This document shows positions 6,916 through 15,002 of a stretch of DNA of 64,000 nt, piece after piece (position 1 is the stretch's first letter; each line of letters opens with the position of its first letter). Source of the DNA: Nonomuraea candida (GTDB lineage Bacteria > Actinomycetota > Actinomycetes > Streptosporangiales > Streptosporangiaceae). Under the pieces are notes generated by a model, which was given only the letters and a program-made list of their open reading frames with translations, ran no database searches and had not been told where the DNA came from. Made by a program: the position numbers and the translations under genes. The stretch covers positions 1 to 64,000 of the forward strand of contig NZ_JOAG01000024.1 in assembly GCF_000725485.1 (NCBI RefSeq), in the 5' to 3' direction.

Positions 6916-9093
6916 ATGGCTATCGGGTTGAGCGAGGAGCACGAGGCGCTCCGCGAGTCGGTGAGCGGCTGGGCCGAGCGGAACATCCCCTCGGAGCTGC
7001 TGCGCGCGGCGACGGACGGGCGGCCCGCGTTCTGGCCGGGCCTGGCCGAGCAGGGGCTGCTCGGCCTGCACGTGCCGGAGGAGCACGGCGGCTCGGGCTA
7101 CGGGCTGCTGGAGGCGGCCGTGGCCATCGAGGCGCTGGCCGAACGCATGGCCCCGGGGCCGTACGTGCCGACCGTGCTGGCCAGTGCCGTGATCAACGCG
7201 TCCAAGCGCCCCGAGCACCTGGAGTCGTTCGCCGACGGCACGCTGACCGGCGCCGTCGCGCTCACGGGCGCGCTGACCGGCACCCGCCGCGAGGACGGCT
7301 CGCTGGTCGTCTCGGGCACCGCCGAGCCCGTGCTGGGCGGCTCGCTGGCCGACGCGCTGGTGCTGCCGGTCACCACGGCCGACGGTGAGGAGTGGGTGCT
7401 CGTCGACGCCTCCTCCGCCACCGTGACCGAGCTCCCCTCGCTCGACCTGACCAGGCCGGTCGCCAGGGTCGAGCTGTCCGACGTGGTGGTGCCCGCCGCG
7501 GGCATCCTCGACGGCGTGGGCAGCTCCGACGTGCGCGACCTGGCCGCGATCCTGCTCGGCGCCGAGGCGGCGGGCCTGGCGTCGTGGTGCGTCTCGGCCG
7601 CCGCCGACTACGCCAAGGTACGCGTGCAGTTCGGCCGCCCGATCGGCCAGTTCCAGGGCATCAAGCACAAGCTGTCGCGCATGCTCGTCGCCCAGGAGCA
7701 GGCCTGCGCCACGGTCTGGGACGCCACCCGCGCCGAGGGCAAGGAGCTGGAGTTCGCCGCGGCCGTGGCCGGGGTGATGGCCCCCGACGCCGCCGTGCAG
7801 TGCGCCAAGGACGCCATCCAGACCTTCGGCGGCATCGGCTACACCTTCGAGCACGACGTCCACCTCTACTACCGCCGCGCGCTCACCCTGCGCGCCCTGC
7901 TCGGCTCGTCGGCCGAGTGGGCGGCGACCGTGACCCGGCTCAGCCTCCAGGGCGTCTCCCGCGAGATGGAGATCGACCTGCCCGAGGGCGCCGAGGAGCT
8001 GCGCGAGTCGATCCGCGCCGAGATCGCGGAGATCGCCGAGCTGGAGGGCAAGGAGCAGAAGCGGGCGCTGGCGAACCAGGGCTTCGTGATGTCCCACCTG
8101 CCCAGGCCGTGGGGCCGCGACGCCAAGCCGCTGGAGCAGGTGCTGATCGCGCAGGAGCTCAAGGCCGCCAGGGTGCGCCTGCCCGCTATGATCATCGGCG
8201 CCTGGGTGGTGCCGTCCATCGCCGCGTACGGCACCCCGGAGCAGCAGCAGCGCTTCCTGCCCAAGACGCTCAGCGGCGAGATGATCTGGTGCCAGCTCTT
8301 CTCCGAGCCCGGCGCCGGCTCCGACCTGGCCTCGCTGCAGATGAAGGCCGAGAAGGTCGAGGGCGGCTGGAAGCTCAACGGCCAGAAGATCTGGACCTCC
8401 GTCGCCCATGTCGCCGAGTGGGGCATCTGCATCGCCCGCAACTCCAGCGAGGGCTCCAAGCACGAGGGCATCACCTACTTCCTGGTCGACATGAAGGCCC
8501 CCGGCGTCACGGTCCGGCCGCTGACCGAGATGACCGGCGAGAACCTGTTCAACGAGGTCTTCCTCGACGACGTCTTCGTCCCGGACGACCTGGTCGTGGG
8601 CGAGGTCGGCGAGGGCTGGAAGGTGGCCCGCAACACGCTGTCCAACGAGCGCGTCTCGCTGTCGTCCGGCTCGGGCGGCACCGGCGCGTCGGTGCCCGAC
8701 CTGCTGGGCCTGGTCGGCCGGCTGGGGCGGGAGCTGACGCCGGTCGAGGCGCAGCGGGTGGCCGAGGTGGTCTGCGAGGGCCACTCGATCAACGCGCTCT
8801 CGCTGCGGGTGACGCTGCGGCAGCTCGCGGGGTCGGAGCCGGGCGCGGACGCCTCCGTGCGCAAGCTGCTGTCCACCTCCCACGCCCAGCACGTCTCCGA
8901 GACCGCGGTGGAGCTGCTCGGCACCGCCGCCGTGACGGCCGCCGACATGAAGCTCGGCGACGCCGGCTACTGGAACCGGGCGGTGCTCGCGACCAGGGCG
9001 ATGACCATCTACGGCGGCACGACCGAGGTGCAGCTCAACATCATCGGCGAGCGCATGCTCGGCCTGCCCAGGGACCCCGAGCCGGGCAAGTGA
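6916..9093 (+). CDS. fused (double-domain) acyl-CoA dehydrogenase
   Basis: 725 residues made of two tandem acyl-CoA dehydrogenase units. The N-terminal unit (about 1-350) ends with ...QFGRPIGQFQGIKHK and FGGIGYTFEHDVHLYYRRA; the C-terminal unit (about 370-725) holds CQLFSEPGAGSDLASL, WTSVAHVAEWGI, SNERVSL and IYGGTTEVQLNIIGERMLGLP. The build matches Mycobacterium FadE6 and FadE34, where the fused units form one FAD-binding alpha,beta-dehydrogenase; FadE34 acts on steroid side-chain CoA thioesters. The C-terminal unit ends with the usual flavin/CoA signature, whereas the N-terminal one looks degenerate in parts. ATG 6916 follows GGAGGATGAGCA. The shared operator suggests co-regulation with the synthetase at 3568-4998. 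The exact substrate is unknown. Confidence 0.88.
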   Translation: MAIGLSEEHEALRESVSGWAERNIPSELLRAATDGRPAFWPGLAEQGLLGLHVPEEHGGSGYGLLEAAVAIEALAERMAPGPYVPTVLASAVINASKRPEHLESFADGTLTGAVALTGALTGTRREDGSLVVSGTAEPVLGGSLADALVLPVTTADGEEWVLVDASSATVTELPSLDLTRPVARVELSDVVVPAAGILDGVGSSDVRDLAAILLGAEAAGLASWCVSAAADYAKVRVQFGRPIGQFQGIKHKLSRMLVAQEQACATVWDATRAEGKELEFAAAVAGVMAPDAAVQCAKDAIQTFGGIGYTFEHDVHLYYRRALTLRALLGSSAEWAATVTRLSLQGVSREMEIDLPEGAEELRESIRAEIAEIAELEGKEQKRALANQGFVMSHLPRPWGRDAKPLEQVLIAQELKAARVRLPAMIIGAWVVPSIAAYGTPEQQQRFLPKTLSGEMIWCQLFSEPGAGSDLASLQMKAEKVEGGWKLNGQKIWTSVAHVAEWGICIARNSSEGSKHEGITYFLVDMKAPGVTVRPLTEMTGENLFNEVFLDDVFVPDDLVVGEVGEGWKVARNTLSNERVSLSSGSGGTGASVPDLLGLVGRLGRELTPVEAQRVAEVVCEGHSINALSLRVTLRQLAGSEPGADASVRKLLSTSHAQHVSETAVELLGTAAVTAADMKLGDAGYWNRAVLATRAMTIYGGTTEVQLNIIGERMLGLPRDPEPGK

Positions 9094-9101
9094 CCGGCCC
9101 T

Positions 9102-9126
9102 GCCCGGGCTCCCCTGGAGCCCGGGC
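9102..9126. terminator. bidirectional hairpin terminator
   Basis: Perfect 11-bp stem GCCCGGGCTCC / GGAGCCCGGGC with a 3-nt loop (CCT), between the convergent genes ending at 9093 and 9138. There is no U-tract, which is usual in high-GC actinomycetes. Confidence 0.7.
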
Positions 9127-9137
9127 CGGGCAGGTGA

Positions 9138-10982
9138 TCAGCCCTGCAGGGCCTGCGGGGGCACGGCCGCGCCGTTCTCGTCGGGGACGGGGCGGCCGAT
9201 CCTGATCTCGCCCAGGCAGGCGCCGGCGCCGAGCGCCCGGACGGCCAGCTCGGCGCCGCCGCCCGTGAGGGTGGCGAACGTCCTGCCCAGGTCCTTGCCC
9301 GCGGGCACGGCGGCCTGCGCGAGCCCGAGCCGCACGTTCAGGGTGGTCTCCGCGCCGTTGAGGTAGGCGAGCTGGACGGTGTGCTCGCCGGGCGCGACGG
9401 GCGCGGGCAGCCGGAAGACCACCTCCTTGGCGCCGACCGGCGTGCAGGGGGTGGTCTTCGGCGCGATCGTCACGCCTTCGACGCGCAGGGGGCGCAGCCT
9501 GCCCTGCCCGTCGAAGGTCATCGGGTTCTGGATCGGGCCGCTCAGCCGCCGGGTCCAGGCGATCTCGTGCGGGGCGGTCGGGCCGAGCACCGTGGACTGG
9601 CGGGCGTAGTCGTAGAAGAAGGCCGGCAGGGCCACCTTGGCGGGCACGTGCCCGTCCAGCACGACCGTGCCCGCCGGGACGCGCGCCAGCGCCTGCGCGC
9701 CGGTCGTGACGTAGCTCTTGACGTTGCGGCCCAGTGGCCGGTCGGCGTACGCGGCGACCGACCACACCGAGCCCGCCGCGAACGCCAGCGCCACCGGCGC
9801 CCACGCCCAGCGCAGCCGGTGCGGCGGGCGCCGCCAGGGCCGCTCCTCGCCCTCGACCGGGAGGAAGGCCAGCCCGATCACCACGGCGACGAGTACGGCG
9901 GTGGAGGAGACGTACCGCAGCTCGAAGCCGCTCAGGTCGGGACCGAGCGCCTCCACCCGGCCCAGCAGGATCGGCACCACGTCGGCCAGCAGGAAGTAGC
10001 CCAGCAGCGTCAGCCACGCCAGCCAGGCCCGCCGCCGCCACCTCACCGACACGGCCACGGCGACGGCCGCGACCAGCCCGCTCGCCCACATCAGCACCAC
10101 CGGCGTGGCGGCCAGCGCGTAGTCCTCGCCGATCGGGTGCCACCGCCAGGGGCCGCCCAGCGACGTCGGGACGAGCGAGCCGGTCAGCAGCGTCCACGCC
10201 GACTTCACGGCCACCTCGGCGCTGGGCGGGTCGGGGGTGAAGGTCTGGTTCGTGAGCTGCACGGAGGTGAACAGCCGGCTGAAGAACAGCACCGCGTACG
10301 GCACCAGCACGCCCAGGTACAGCAGCCACGCCCGCCACGTCCGCCGCCAGGCGATCCCCCCGAGCCAGCCGAGCGTGAGCACGAAGGCCAGCACCGGGAT
10401 GAACGGCGCCTTGACGAAGAACACCATCCCGAACACCGTCCACCCCGCCGCCGCCACGGCGTGCCGCAGCCGGCCGGTCCGGACGTAGTGGACGTGCGCG
10501 GCCAGCGCCATCGGCAGCGCGATCTGGAACGGCAGCGTCTCGGCCACCACCGCCCACCACGACAGCCCCGGGATCGTCATCGGCGTCAGCAGCCAGAACC
10601 CGAGCGGGACGAGGATGGCCGGCCGCGTCCCGAACAGCAGCCGCAGCAGCCGCAGCAGCGCCAGCCCGGCCGCCGCCTGGAGGCAGATCGTGACGGTGTG
10701 CGCGAGCAGGTCGTTGTAGACGCCGAGCCGCCCCATCGCCCACTGGATCGCGAACGCCCCCGGCATCAGGTGGCCGAAGTCGATGCGCATGAGGTAGTCC
10801 CACGACAGCGGGCTCGCCAGGCCCCTGGCGATGAACACGAAGTCGTCCTGGCGGAAGTACGTCCTGCTGACCAGGCCGTACTTCCAGACGAGCTGTGCGG
10901 CGATCATGAGGAGCGCCGCCGTCAGCACCACCTCGCCGTCGGCCGCCCGCCGCCGGAGCCCCGCCATCGCCGTGCCGATCAT
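9138..10982 (-). CDS. polytopic membrane protein, probable GT-C-like or glycan-related
   Basis: 614 residues with about ten hydrophobic helices over residues 15-420 (for example LTAALLMIAAQLVWKYGL, ATPVVLMWASGLVAAVAVAV) and a C-terminal extracytoplasmic beta-rich domain. An early acidic pair after the first helix (FRQDDFVFIARG) fits the loop-1 DxD/DD motif of GT-C glycosyltransferases that use lipid-linked sugars. I cannot name a family. ATG 10982 is preferred because GAGGGG lies about 8 nt upstream; longer in-frame extensions to 11804 would run through the divergent gene and have shadow composition. It faces another membrane glycan-type gene across 78 bp and lies in the AftD locus, so an envelope polysaccharide role is inferred. 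Confidence 0.7.
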   Translation of the reverse strand: MIGTAMAGLRRRAADGEVVLTAALLMIAAQLVWKYGLVSRTYFRQDDFVFIARGLASPLSWDYLMRIDFGHLMPGAFAIQWAMGRLGVYNDLLAHTVTICLQAAAGLALLRLLRLLFGTRPAILVPLGFWLLTPMTIPGLSWWAVVAETLPFQIALPMALAAHVHYVRTGRLRHAVAAAGWTVFGMVFFVKAPFIPVLAFVLTLGWLGGIAWRRTWRAWLLYLGVLVPYAVLFFSRLFTSVQLTNQTFTPDPPSAEVAVKSAWTLLTGSLVPTSLGGPWRWHPIGEDYALAATPVVLMWASGLVAAVAVAVSVRWRRRAWLAWLTLLGYFLLADVVPILLGRVEALGPDLSGFELRYVSSTAVLVAVVIGLAFLPVEGEERPWRRPPHRLRWAWAPVALAFAAGSVWSVAAYADRPLGRNVKSYVTTGAQALARVPAGTVVLDGHVPAKVALPAFFYDYARQSTVLGPTAPHEIAWTRRLSGPIQNPMTFDGQGRLRPLRVEGVTIAPKTTPCTPVGAKEVVFRLPAPVAPGEHTVQLAYLNGAETTLNVRLGLAQAAVPAGKDLGRTFATLTGGGAELAVRALGAGACLGEIRIGRPVPDENGAAVPPQALQG

Positions 10983-11060
10983 CAGCCACCCCTCGCGCAG
11001 ACTAATCACGCGGCGGGCGGCGGTGGAATGGCCGTGTCTGGGTTGTGATGTCATAGCCCG

Positions 11061-12842
11061 GTGCCGCACACCGTCCGGGCCGGACCCGCCGCCGCCCTCC
11101 TCGGGCTGGTCCTGGGCTGCCTGGCGCTCGGCCCGGCCCTGGGGCCCGGGTTCACGCTGCTCCAGGACATGGTGTTCGTGCCGGAGCCGGCGTTCTCGGC
11201 CTTCACGTTCGGGCTGGCGGGCGGGGCGGCGCGGGTGGTGCCGAGCGACGCCGTGGTGACCGCGCTGGCCCAGGTGCTGCCCGCCGAGGTGGTACAGAAG
11301 GCGATCCTGCTGGCGATCTTCGTGCTGGGGTGCTCGGGGGCCGCGCTGCTGCTGCCGCCGGGCGCGCCGGGGCCGCGGCTGGTGGCGGGGGCGTTCTACG
11401 TCTGGAACCCGTACGTCGCCGAGCGGCTGCTGATGGGCCAGTGGGCGCTCCTGCTCGGCTACGCCGGGCTGCCCTGGGTGGTCCGCGCGCTGTACGCGAC
11501 CCGCGACCCGCGCCCGGGGTCCGGCCCGGACCCGGACCCGGAGCCTGAGCCGGGGCCGGAGCCTGAGCCGGGGCCGGCGCGTGAGCCGGGGTCGCGGGCG
11601 AGGCCGGGGCCGGGGCCGGGGTGGCGGGTCGCGGTGGCGATGGTGCCGGCGGCGGTGGGCGGGTTCGCGGCGATGACCGTCACCGCGATCACGGTCCTTC
11701 CCACCGCGTCCGGGTGGCGGCGGTTCGTCCGGGTCGCGGTCGCGCTGGCGGCCTTCAGCCTGCCGTGGCTGGCGGTGACCGCGCTGCGTCCCGAGGGGCT
11801 GCACGGCGACCCGACCGGCGTGGACGCCTTCGCCGCCCGCGCCGACACCCCCTTCGGGGCGCTGGGCAGCGTGCTGTCCCTGGGCGGGATCTGGAACGCG
11901 TACGCGGTGCCGCCGGGCTACGACAACCCGCTCGGCGCGGTGGCCAGGCTCCTGCTGACGCTGACGGGGATCGTGTTCTTCCTGCGCGGCCCGGTCCCGT
12001 TCCGCAGGGGGCTGGCCGTGGCGGCGGGAGCGGGGCTGGGCATCGCGCTCGTCGGGGTGAGCGAGCCGGGCAGGGCGGCGTTCAGGTGGCTCGTCGAGGT
12101 GTGGGGCGGGTTCGCGGTGTTCAGGGACGCCCAGCAGTTCGTCGCCCCGCTGGCGCTCCTGGCGGCGCTCGGCCTGGGCCTGCTGGCCCGGACGGTGACC
12201 GGCCCGGCGGCGGACGGGCGGGCCGGCGTCATGGCCGGGGCCGCTGCGGCGGACGGGAGCGCTGCCGCAGCGGCCCGGGTGGCGGACGGCGCCGGTGCCG
12301 GGGCGGTGACCGGGTGGCGGGGGTGGGTGGTGGCGCTGGTGCTGGTGCCGGTGGCCGTGCTGCCGACCATGGCCTGGGGCGCGCTGGGCAGGCTGGCGGC
12401 CGTGCCGTACCCGGAGGGCTGGACGGCCGCCCGCGCGGCGATCAGGGCCGACCGCGCGCCGGGGGACGTGCTCGTGCTGCCCTACGAGGCGTACCGGCGC
12501 TTCCCCTGGAACGGCGGCCGGCCGGTGCTGGACCCGGCGCAGCGCTTCTTCGCCACCCCGGGCAGAAGGGTCGTCTGCAACGACGCCGTACGCGTCGGGA
12601 GCCTGGTCGTCGCCAGCGAGGACCCCCGCGCCCAGGAGGTAGAACGCGTACTAGAAGGCCCCTCGCCCGACCTGCCGGCCGCCGGATTCCGCTACGTCAT
12701 TGTCAACGCGGGGACAGGTGTGGAACGCCGGAGATTCGCCGAGTGGCTCCGTACGGCGCGGATCCTGGTCGACACGGCTGACCTGCGGCTCTACCGCTTC
12801 GACGGGCCGGTCACGACCGCGTCTTCCCCACATGTACGCTGA
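11061..12842 (+). CDS. polytopic membrane protein of the AftD locus (GT-C-like)
   Basis: 593 residues, GTG start, no convincing Shine-Dalgarno. Around 12 hydrophobic segments are interrupted by two low-complexity hydrophilic insertions: a Pro/Glu/Gly loop (nt about 11510-11620, PDPDPEPEPGPEPEPGP) and an Ala/Gly-rich loop near 12210-12310. The C-terminal 180 residues form an outside domain (APGDVLVLPYEAYRRFPWNG..PVLDPAQRFF). Overall this resembles the conserved transmembrane proteins next to AftD in mycobacteria (Rv0226c type); sequence-level proof is lacking. It probably transfers or flips a lipid-linked sugar. It is followed 101 bp later by the small DUF2613-like gene. Confidence 0.65.
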   Translation: MPHTVRAGPAAALLGLVLGCLALGPALGPGFTLLQDMVFVPEPAFSAFTFGLAGGAARVVPSDAVVTALAQVLPAEVVQKAILLAIFVLGCSGAALLLPPGAPGPRLVAGAFYVWNPYVAERLLMGQWALLLGYAGLPWVVRALYATRDPRPGSGPDPDPEPEPGPEPEPGPAREPGSRARPGPGPGWRVAVAMVPAAVGGFAAMTVTAITVLPTASGWRRFVRVAVALAAFSLPWLAVTALRPEGLHGDPTGVDAFAARADTPFGALGSVLSLGGIWNAYAVPPGYDNPLGAVARLLLTLTGIVFFLRGPVPFRRGLAVAAGAGLGIALVGVSEPGRAAFRWLVEVWGGFAVFRDAQQFVAPLALLAALGLGLLARTVTGPAADGRAGVMAGAAAADGSAAAAARVADGAGAGAVTGWRGWVVALVLVPVAVLPTMAWGALGRLAAVPYPEGWTAARAAIRADRAPGDVLVLPYEAYRRFPWNGGRPVLDPAQRFFATPGRRVVCNDAVRVGSLVVASEDPRAQEVERVLEGPSPDLPAAGFRYVIVNAGTGVERRRFAEWLRTARILVDTADLRLYRFDGPVTTASSPHVR

Positions 12843-12869
12843 TCTGCGCATTCGTTAAGATTCCATCTA

Positions 12870-12885
12870 GCTACTTCCGAGTAGC
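12870..12885. promoter_or_regulatory. palindrome GCTACT-TCCG-AGTAGC (copy 1)
   Basis: Perfect 6-bp arms with a 4-nt spacer, 58 bp upstream of the GTG of the DUF2613-like gene that heads the GT2-GT4-AftD operon. The same arms with a TTCC spacer occur at 21186-21201 before the DUF3068 gene. This is a probable operator for a shared regulator of the envelope locus. Confidence 0.65.
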
Positions 12886-12943
12886 AAGAATTGGTTCTAG
12901 GTTGGGTTGGCCCGCACCAAGTCCGCGCAAGGAGGAACCCCTC

Positions 12944-13078
12944 GTGATCAAGATCCTCTTAGCAGCGATCATCGGCGTCGCCGTAGCGGCCCTCGTGGCG
13001 ACGGTCACCACGGTCTCCTTTACCGGTTCCACCGCGACACCCGTCAACCAGCCGCTCTACAACTACGGCGACCGGTAG
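12944..13078 (+). CDS. DUF2613-like small membrane/secreted protein
   Basis: 44 residues: a single hydrophobic helix (KILLAAIIGVAVAALVATVTTV) and a short polar tail ending NQPLYNYGDR. Its size, one N-terminal helix, a tail with Tyr-Gly and a basic end, and its place next to AftD match the DUF2613 family, whose M. tuberculosis member Rv0236A adjoins aftD. A strong AAGGAGG lies 8 nt before the GTG. The function is unknown; it may be an accessory subunit of the glycosyltransferase. It is too small for most gene callers, and a longer reading in another frame across it (from 12907) is an artefact. Confidence 0.75.
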   Translation: MIKILLAAIIGVAVAALVATVTTVSFTGSTATPVNQPLYNYGDR

Positions 13079-13089
13079 TCCCGCCTGCC

Positions 13090-13893
13090 ATGACACCCTC
13101 TCCTCAAGGGGACGAGAGGGCGAGCCGGCCACCACTGCTCGAGATCGTCATTCCCGCCCGCAACGAGGAAGGACGACTCCCCGGGGGGCTCCTGCAGCTG
13201 TGCGCGAAGCTTGCCCGCATGCCGTTCCCCACCGCTGTCAGCGTCGTGGACAACAACAGCACGGACCGCACCGCCCAGATCGTCCGGGACTGGCCGGCGG
13301 GGCCCGTGCCCGTGAGCCTCGTCACCTGCCCCGTCCCCGGCAAGGGGGCGGCCGTGCGCGCGGGGCTGCTCGGCACCACCGCGCCGTTCGTCGGCTTCTG
13401 CGACGCCGACATGGCCACCGATCTCGACGCCATCGACGAGGCCTTCGGCCTGCTGCTGGCGGGGGAGCGCGTGGTCATCGGCTCCAGGGCCGTCGAGGGC
13501 TCGCACGTCGAGAACCGGCACAGCAAGGTCCGCGAGCTGGGCGCCTTCGGCTTCCGCGCGCTCGCGGGCGTGCTGGTGCCGGGGGTGAGCGACACCCAGT
13601 GCGGCTTCAAGTTCTTCGACGGCGTGCTGGCCCGCGACATCGCGGCGGTGCTGCGCACCCCCGGTTTCGCCTTCGACGTCGAGCTGCTCGCGCGCTGCCT
13701 GGAGCAGGGCTCGGAGGTGCACGAGATCCCCGTGTGCTGGCGTGACATGCCCGGCTCCCGGTTCTCCCCCGCCAGGCACACCCTCGGCATCCTGGTGGAG
13801 CTCGGCCGGATCTGGCTGCGGCTGCGCGCCCGGCCCGGCCCGGCCGTCCGCCCGGCCTGGGAACCGCCGCTCGACCCCGTCGGATCTCCGTGA
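13090..13893 (+). CDS. GT2-family glycosyltransferase (polyprenyl-phosphate sugar type)
   Basis: 267 residues of GT-A fold: EIVIPARNEEGRLP, VVDNNSTDRTAQI, GKGAAVRAGL, FCDADMATDLDAI (metal-binding DxD), VIGSRAVEGS and SDTQCGFKFFDG, the set seen in DPM1/DolP-glucose synthase-like enzymes. Only the catalytic domain is present, with no C-terminal membrane helices, so it should act on a polyprenyl phosphate at the inner face of the membrane. The chosen ATG is 11 bp after the DUF2613-like stop. The last codon overlaps the next start (GTGA), so it is coupled to the GT4. It probably supplies a lipid-linked donor for the locus's GT-C enzymes; the sugar is unknown. Confidence 0.85.
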   Translation: MTPSPQGDERASRPPLLEIVIPARNEEGRLPGGLLQLCAKLARMPFPTAVSVVDNNSTDRTAQIVRDWPAGPVPVSLVTCPVPGKGAAVRAGLLGTTAPFVGFCDADMATDLDAIDEAFGLLLAGERVVIGSRAVEGSHVENRHSKVRELGAFGFRALAGVLVPGVSDTQCGFKFFDGVLARDIAAVLRTPGFAFDVELLARCLEQGSEVHEIPVCWRDMPGSRFSPARHTLGILVELGRIWLRLRARPGPAVRPAWEPPLDPVGSP

Positions 13894-15002
13894 AGATCGC
13901 TGTCGTCAACTGGCGTGACCCCTGGCACCCGCAGGCGGGCGGCGCCGAGACCTACGCCTGGGAACTGGCCCGCCGCCTGGTGCGGGCCGGTCACCAGGTG
14001 TGCTTCGTCACGGCCCGGGCGCCGGGGCAGAGCCGGGGCGAGACGGTGGAAGGGGTGCGGTTCGTCCGGATGGGCGGCGTCTTCACCGTCTATCCGCTGG
14101 TGCTCGGCTGGCTGCTGGCCCGGCGCGGACGGTTCGACGCGGTGCTCGACTGCCAGAACGGCATCCCGTTCTTCACCCCCTGGGTGACCCGGCGGCGGAC
14201 CGAGGTGGTCATGGTCGTGCACCACGTGCACGACCGGCAGTTCGGGCTGCACCTGCCCCCGTGGCTGGCCGCGTTCGGGCGGTTCCTGGAGGGTCCGCTG
14301 GCCAGGCTGACGTACCGGCGGCGGCCGAGCGTGGCCGTCTCGCCGTCCACGGTGGCGGCCATGCGCGCGCGGCTGAAGTGGACGGGGCCCATCCACGTCA
14401 TCCCGAACGGGGTCAGCGTCCCGCGCCCGCCCGGCCTGGTACGCAGCCCGCGGCCCCGGCTGGTCTGCCTGGGCAGGCTGGTCGCGCACAAACGGGTCCA
14501 CCTGCTGCTGGAGGCCGTGCCCGAGCTGCGCGCGCGCCGGCCGGGGCTGACCGTGGACGTCATCGGCCGCGGCCCCGAGGAGGCGGCGCTGCGCGCGCGG
14601 CTGCCGGAGGGCGTCACGCTGCACGGTCACGTGCCGGAGGAGGAGAAGGCGCGGCTGGTCGGGCAGGCGTGGCTGCACGTGAGCGCGTCCCAGGGGGAGG
14701 GCTGGGGGCTGAGCGTGCTGGAGGCCGCGGCTCTCGGGGTCCCGACCGTGGCCTTCGACGTGGACGGGCTGCGCGACGCGGTACGGCACGGCCGGACCGG
14801 CTGGCTGCTGCCCGAGGGGGCCGACCTGGCCAAGGGCCTCGCCACGGCACTCGACGAGCTGGACCACACTTATACGGTGAGATGTCGGGAATGGGCTGAG
14901 TCGTTCTCCTGGGACCGCAGCGCCGAACGCCTGGAGGAGCTGCTGCACGGCCGTCCCCTCACCCCCGAGTGGCCCCGTCCCGGCGGCCTGGAGGCACAGT
15001 GA
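13890..15002 (+). CDS. GT4-family glycosyltransferase
   Basis: 370 residues, GT-B fold. The N-terminus reads NWRDPWHPQAGGAETYAWELARRL with the Gly-rich acceptor loop; the C-terminal half has LVCLGRLVAHKRVHLLLEAV and the nucleotide-sugar loop GEGWGLSVLEAAALGVPTVAFD (EX7E motif). The order and context match Rv0225 in the mycobacterial AftD region. It is expected to be cytoplasmic or membrane-associated, acting on a growing lipid-linked glycan. It starts with GTG overlapping the GT2 stop and its own TGA overlaps the GTG of the AftD-like gene, giving a tightly coupled three-gene run. Confidence 0.88.
   Translation: MKIAVVNWRDPWHPQAGGAETYAWELARRLVRAGHQVCFVTARAPGQSRGETVEGVRFVRMGGVFTVYPLVLGWLLARRGRFDAVLDCQNGIPFFTPWVTRRRTEVVMVVHHVHDRQFGLHLPPWLAAFGRFLEGPLARLTYRRRPSVAVSPSTVAAMRARLKWTGPIHVIPNGVSVPRPPGLVRSPRPRLVCLGRLVAHKRVHLLLEAVPELRARRPGLTVDVIGRGPEEAALRARLPEGVTLHGHVPEEEKARLVGQAWLHVSASQGEGWGLSVLEAAALGVPTVAFDVDGLRDAVRHGRTGWLLPEGADLAKGLATALDELDHTYTVRCREWAESFSWDRSAERLEELLHGRPLTPEWPRPGGLEAQ

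Noticed and set aside
6766..10989. A 1407-codon antisense frame across the FadE and the membrane gene
   Set aside because: Same shadow composition; it covers two real genes on both strands and shows no motif.
9138..11804. Extended start for the membrane gene up to 11804
   Set aside because: The added part overlaps the divergent gene and has shadow composition; an ATG with ribosome site exists at 10982.
12907..13092. N-terminal extension of the GT2 gene
   Set aside because: This stretch codes the DUF2613-like protein in another frame with a strong ribosome site; the extension is Arg-rich shadow sequence.
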